Assembly: GCA_016721875.1 (NCBI GenBank)
Contig: JADKHG010000001.1
Span: 124,001 to 188,000 of the forward strand
DNA from: Sphingomonadales bacterium
GTDB taxonomy: Bacteria > Pseudomonadota > Alphaproteobacteria > Sphingomonadales > Sphingomonadaceae
DNA: 64,000 nucleotides
Reading direction: 5' to 3'
In this document: piece after piece, positions 63,674 through 64,000 of the stretch
How the letters are laid out: each line of letters opens with the position of its first letter
How positions within the stretch are numbered: the first letter of the stretch is position 1
Program-made: the position numbers and the translations under genes
The notes under the pieces: generated by a model
Database searches by the model: none
What the model was told of the DNA's origin: nothing
Seen by the model: the letters and a program-made list of their open reading frames with translations, nothing else

Positions 63674-64000
63674 GCTTTTTAGCCGTTTCCTATTAGTGCA
63701 TTTCAAGGCAGTTAGTGCGTTTGACTAATGTTCGATACACCTAAACATCCAGCTACACTTTGAACCAATGATTAGTTGGACCAATCCCCTTCCCGCCCCA
63801 TCTGCCCTTATCCCCCCGGCCAATCAAGGGGTTGGGATAGACTAGGCAGTTTTTGCCTGGGGGGTTTCACACGAAGAAAACGAAGATTTTGAAGAGGGTG
63901 GTGCCAAATTGCAGCAAAGCGGCCCCATGCAGGGCAATAGGATTTGATATTGGGCTACGCCCTTATGAATCTTCGTAGTCTTCGTGTGAAACAATCATCG
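63674..64000. other. End of window, intergenic with hairpins
   Basis: No gene was found in 327 bp. It contains an imperfect inverted pair around 63779-63840 (ccaatcccctt / aaggggttggga), a short hairpin aggca...tgcct (63844-63858) and a longer palindromic element at 63865-63991, listed separately. Confidence 0.45.
63865..63991. repeat. Inverted repeat with ACGAAGA-type arms
   Basis: Arms of 23 bp, 63865-63887 (tttcacacgaagaaaacgaagat) written in part as tttcacacgaaga then aaacgaagat, and 63969-63991 as its near-complement with two mismatches. The arms enclose 81 bp. Like the element at 10808-10886 each arm is built of short purine-rich repeats (acgaaga, acgaag). It looks like a mobile or dispersed palindromic element; no transposase is linked. 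Confidence 0.65.

Noticed and set aside
60924..64000. Genomic island or prophage integrated at the tRNA genes
   Set aside because: No integrase, no duplicated tRNA end was found, and the methylase-nuclease pair lies on the 5-prime side of the tRNAs.
1..64000. CRISPR arrays, rRNA genes and classic riboswitches
   Set aside because: No regularly spaced repeats, no rRNA segments and no recognisable riboswitch cores were seen.

Overview
The window looks like a chromosomal segment of a sphingomonad alphaproteobacterium (Sphingopyxis/Sphingorhabdus-like). This is inferred from moderately high GC, the abundance of TonB receptor, TorF-type porin and class III aminotransferase genes, a SUV3-like helicase next to an S4 protein and a seven-iron ferredoxin, and several palindromic intergenic repeats. 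No rRNA, CRISPR array, prophage or intact transposase was seen.

Layout. 1-10 kb: edge of a flavin monooxygenase, a secreted serine hydrolase, a secreted von Willebrand A protein, fdxA, an S4 protein, a large SUV3-like helicase, a flavin reductase, isovaleryl-CoA dehydrogenase and a HEAT-like protein. 10-26.7 kb: a large polyamine locus holding puuD, a putrescine-type aminotransferase, a four-gene Pot ABC importer, two gamma-glutamylpolyamine synthetase-type glutamine synthetases, a PuuB-type oxidase, two more aminotransferases (one frameshifted), a cupin and two TorF-type porins. No PuuC-type aldehyde dehydrogenase is present. 26.7-36 kb: a CobT-like vWA gene, an Lrp/ald pair, Ppx/GppA, a trypsin-like protease, a small lipoprotein and a TIR-TPR protein. 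36-41.4 kb: an aromatic meta-cleavage type cluster (flavin hydroxylase, MBL hydrolase, VOC dioxygenase fused to a fumarylacetoacetase-type hydrolase) with a divergent TetR gene and a perfect 14-bp-arm operator. 41.7-51.1 kb: an amino-acid/peptide scavenging region with a cyanophycinase-isoaspartyl peptidase fusion, an Lrp regulator, a TonB receptor, a D-aminoacylase, a DUF1611 (DgcN-like) protein and a DgcA-like epimerase, plus the stub of an amino-acid permease. 51.7-60.7 kb: a five-gene operon (two cysteine-rich miniproteins, two unknown proteins, a HAF-repeat autotransporter) facing an ECF sigma factor and a membrane Ser/Thr kinase. This is the best candidate here for an undescribed system. 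60.9-64 kb: tRNA-Arg and tRNA-Leu, then an EcoRI-type methyltransferase overlapping a DUF262-HNH nuclease.

A striking global property is that ten genes between 25 and 64 kb each carry one or two small indels, mostly in short homopolymers, and an eleventh has an in-frame stop. The first 25 kb shows none. In nearly every case the reading frame resumes with full family similarity, so these may be sequencing errors rather than true pseudogenes. They are annotated as disrupted genes with both possibilities stated.
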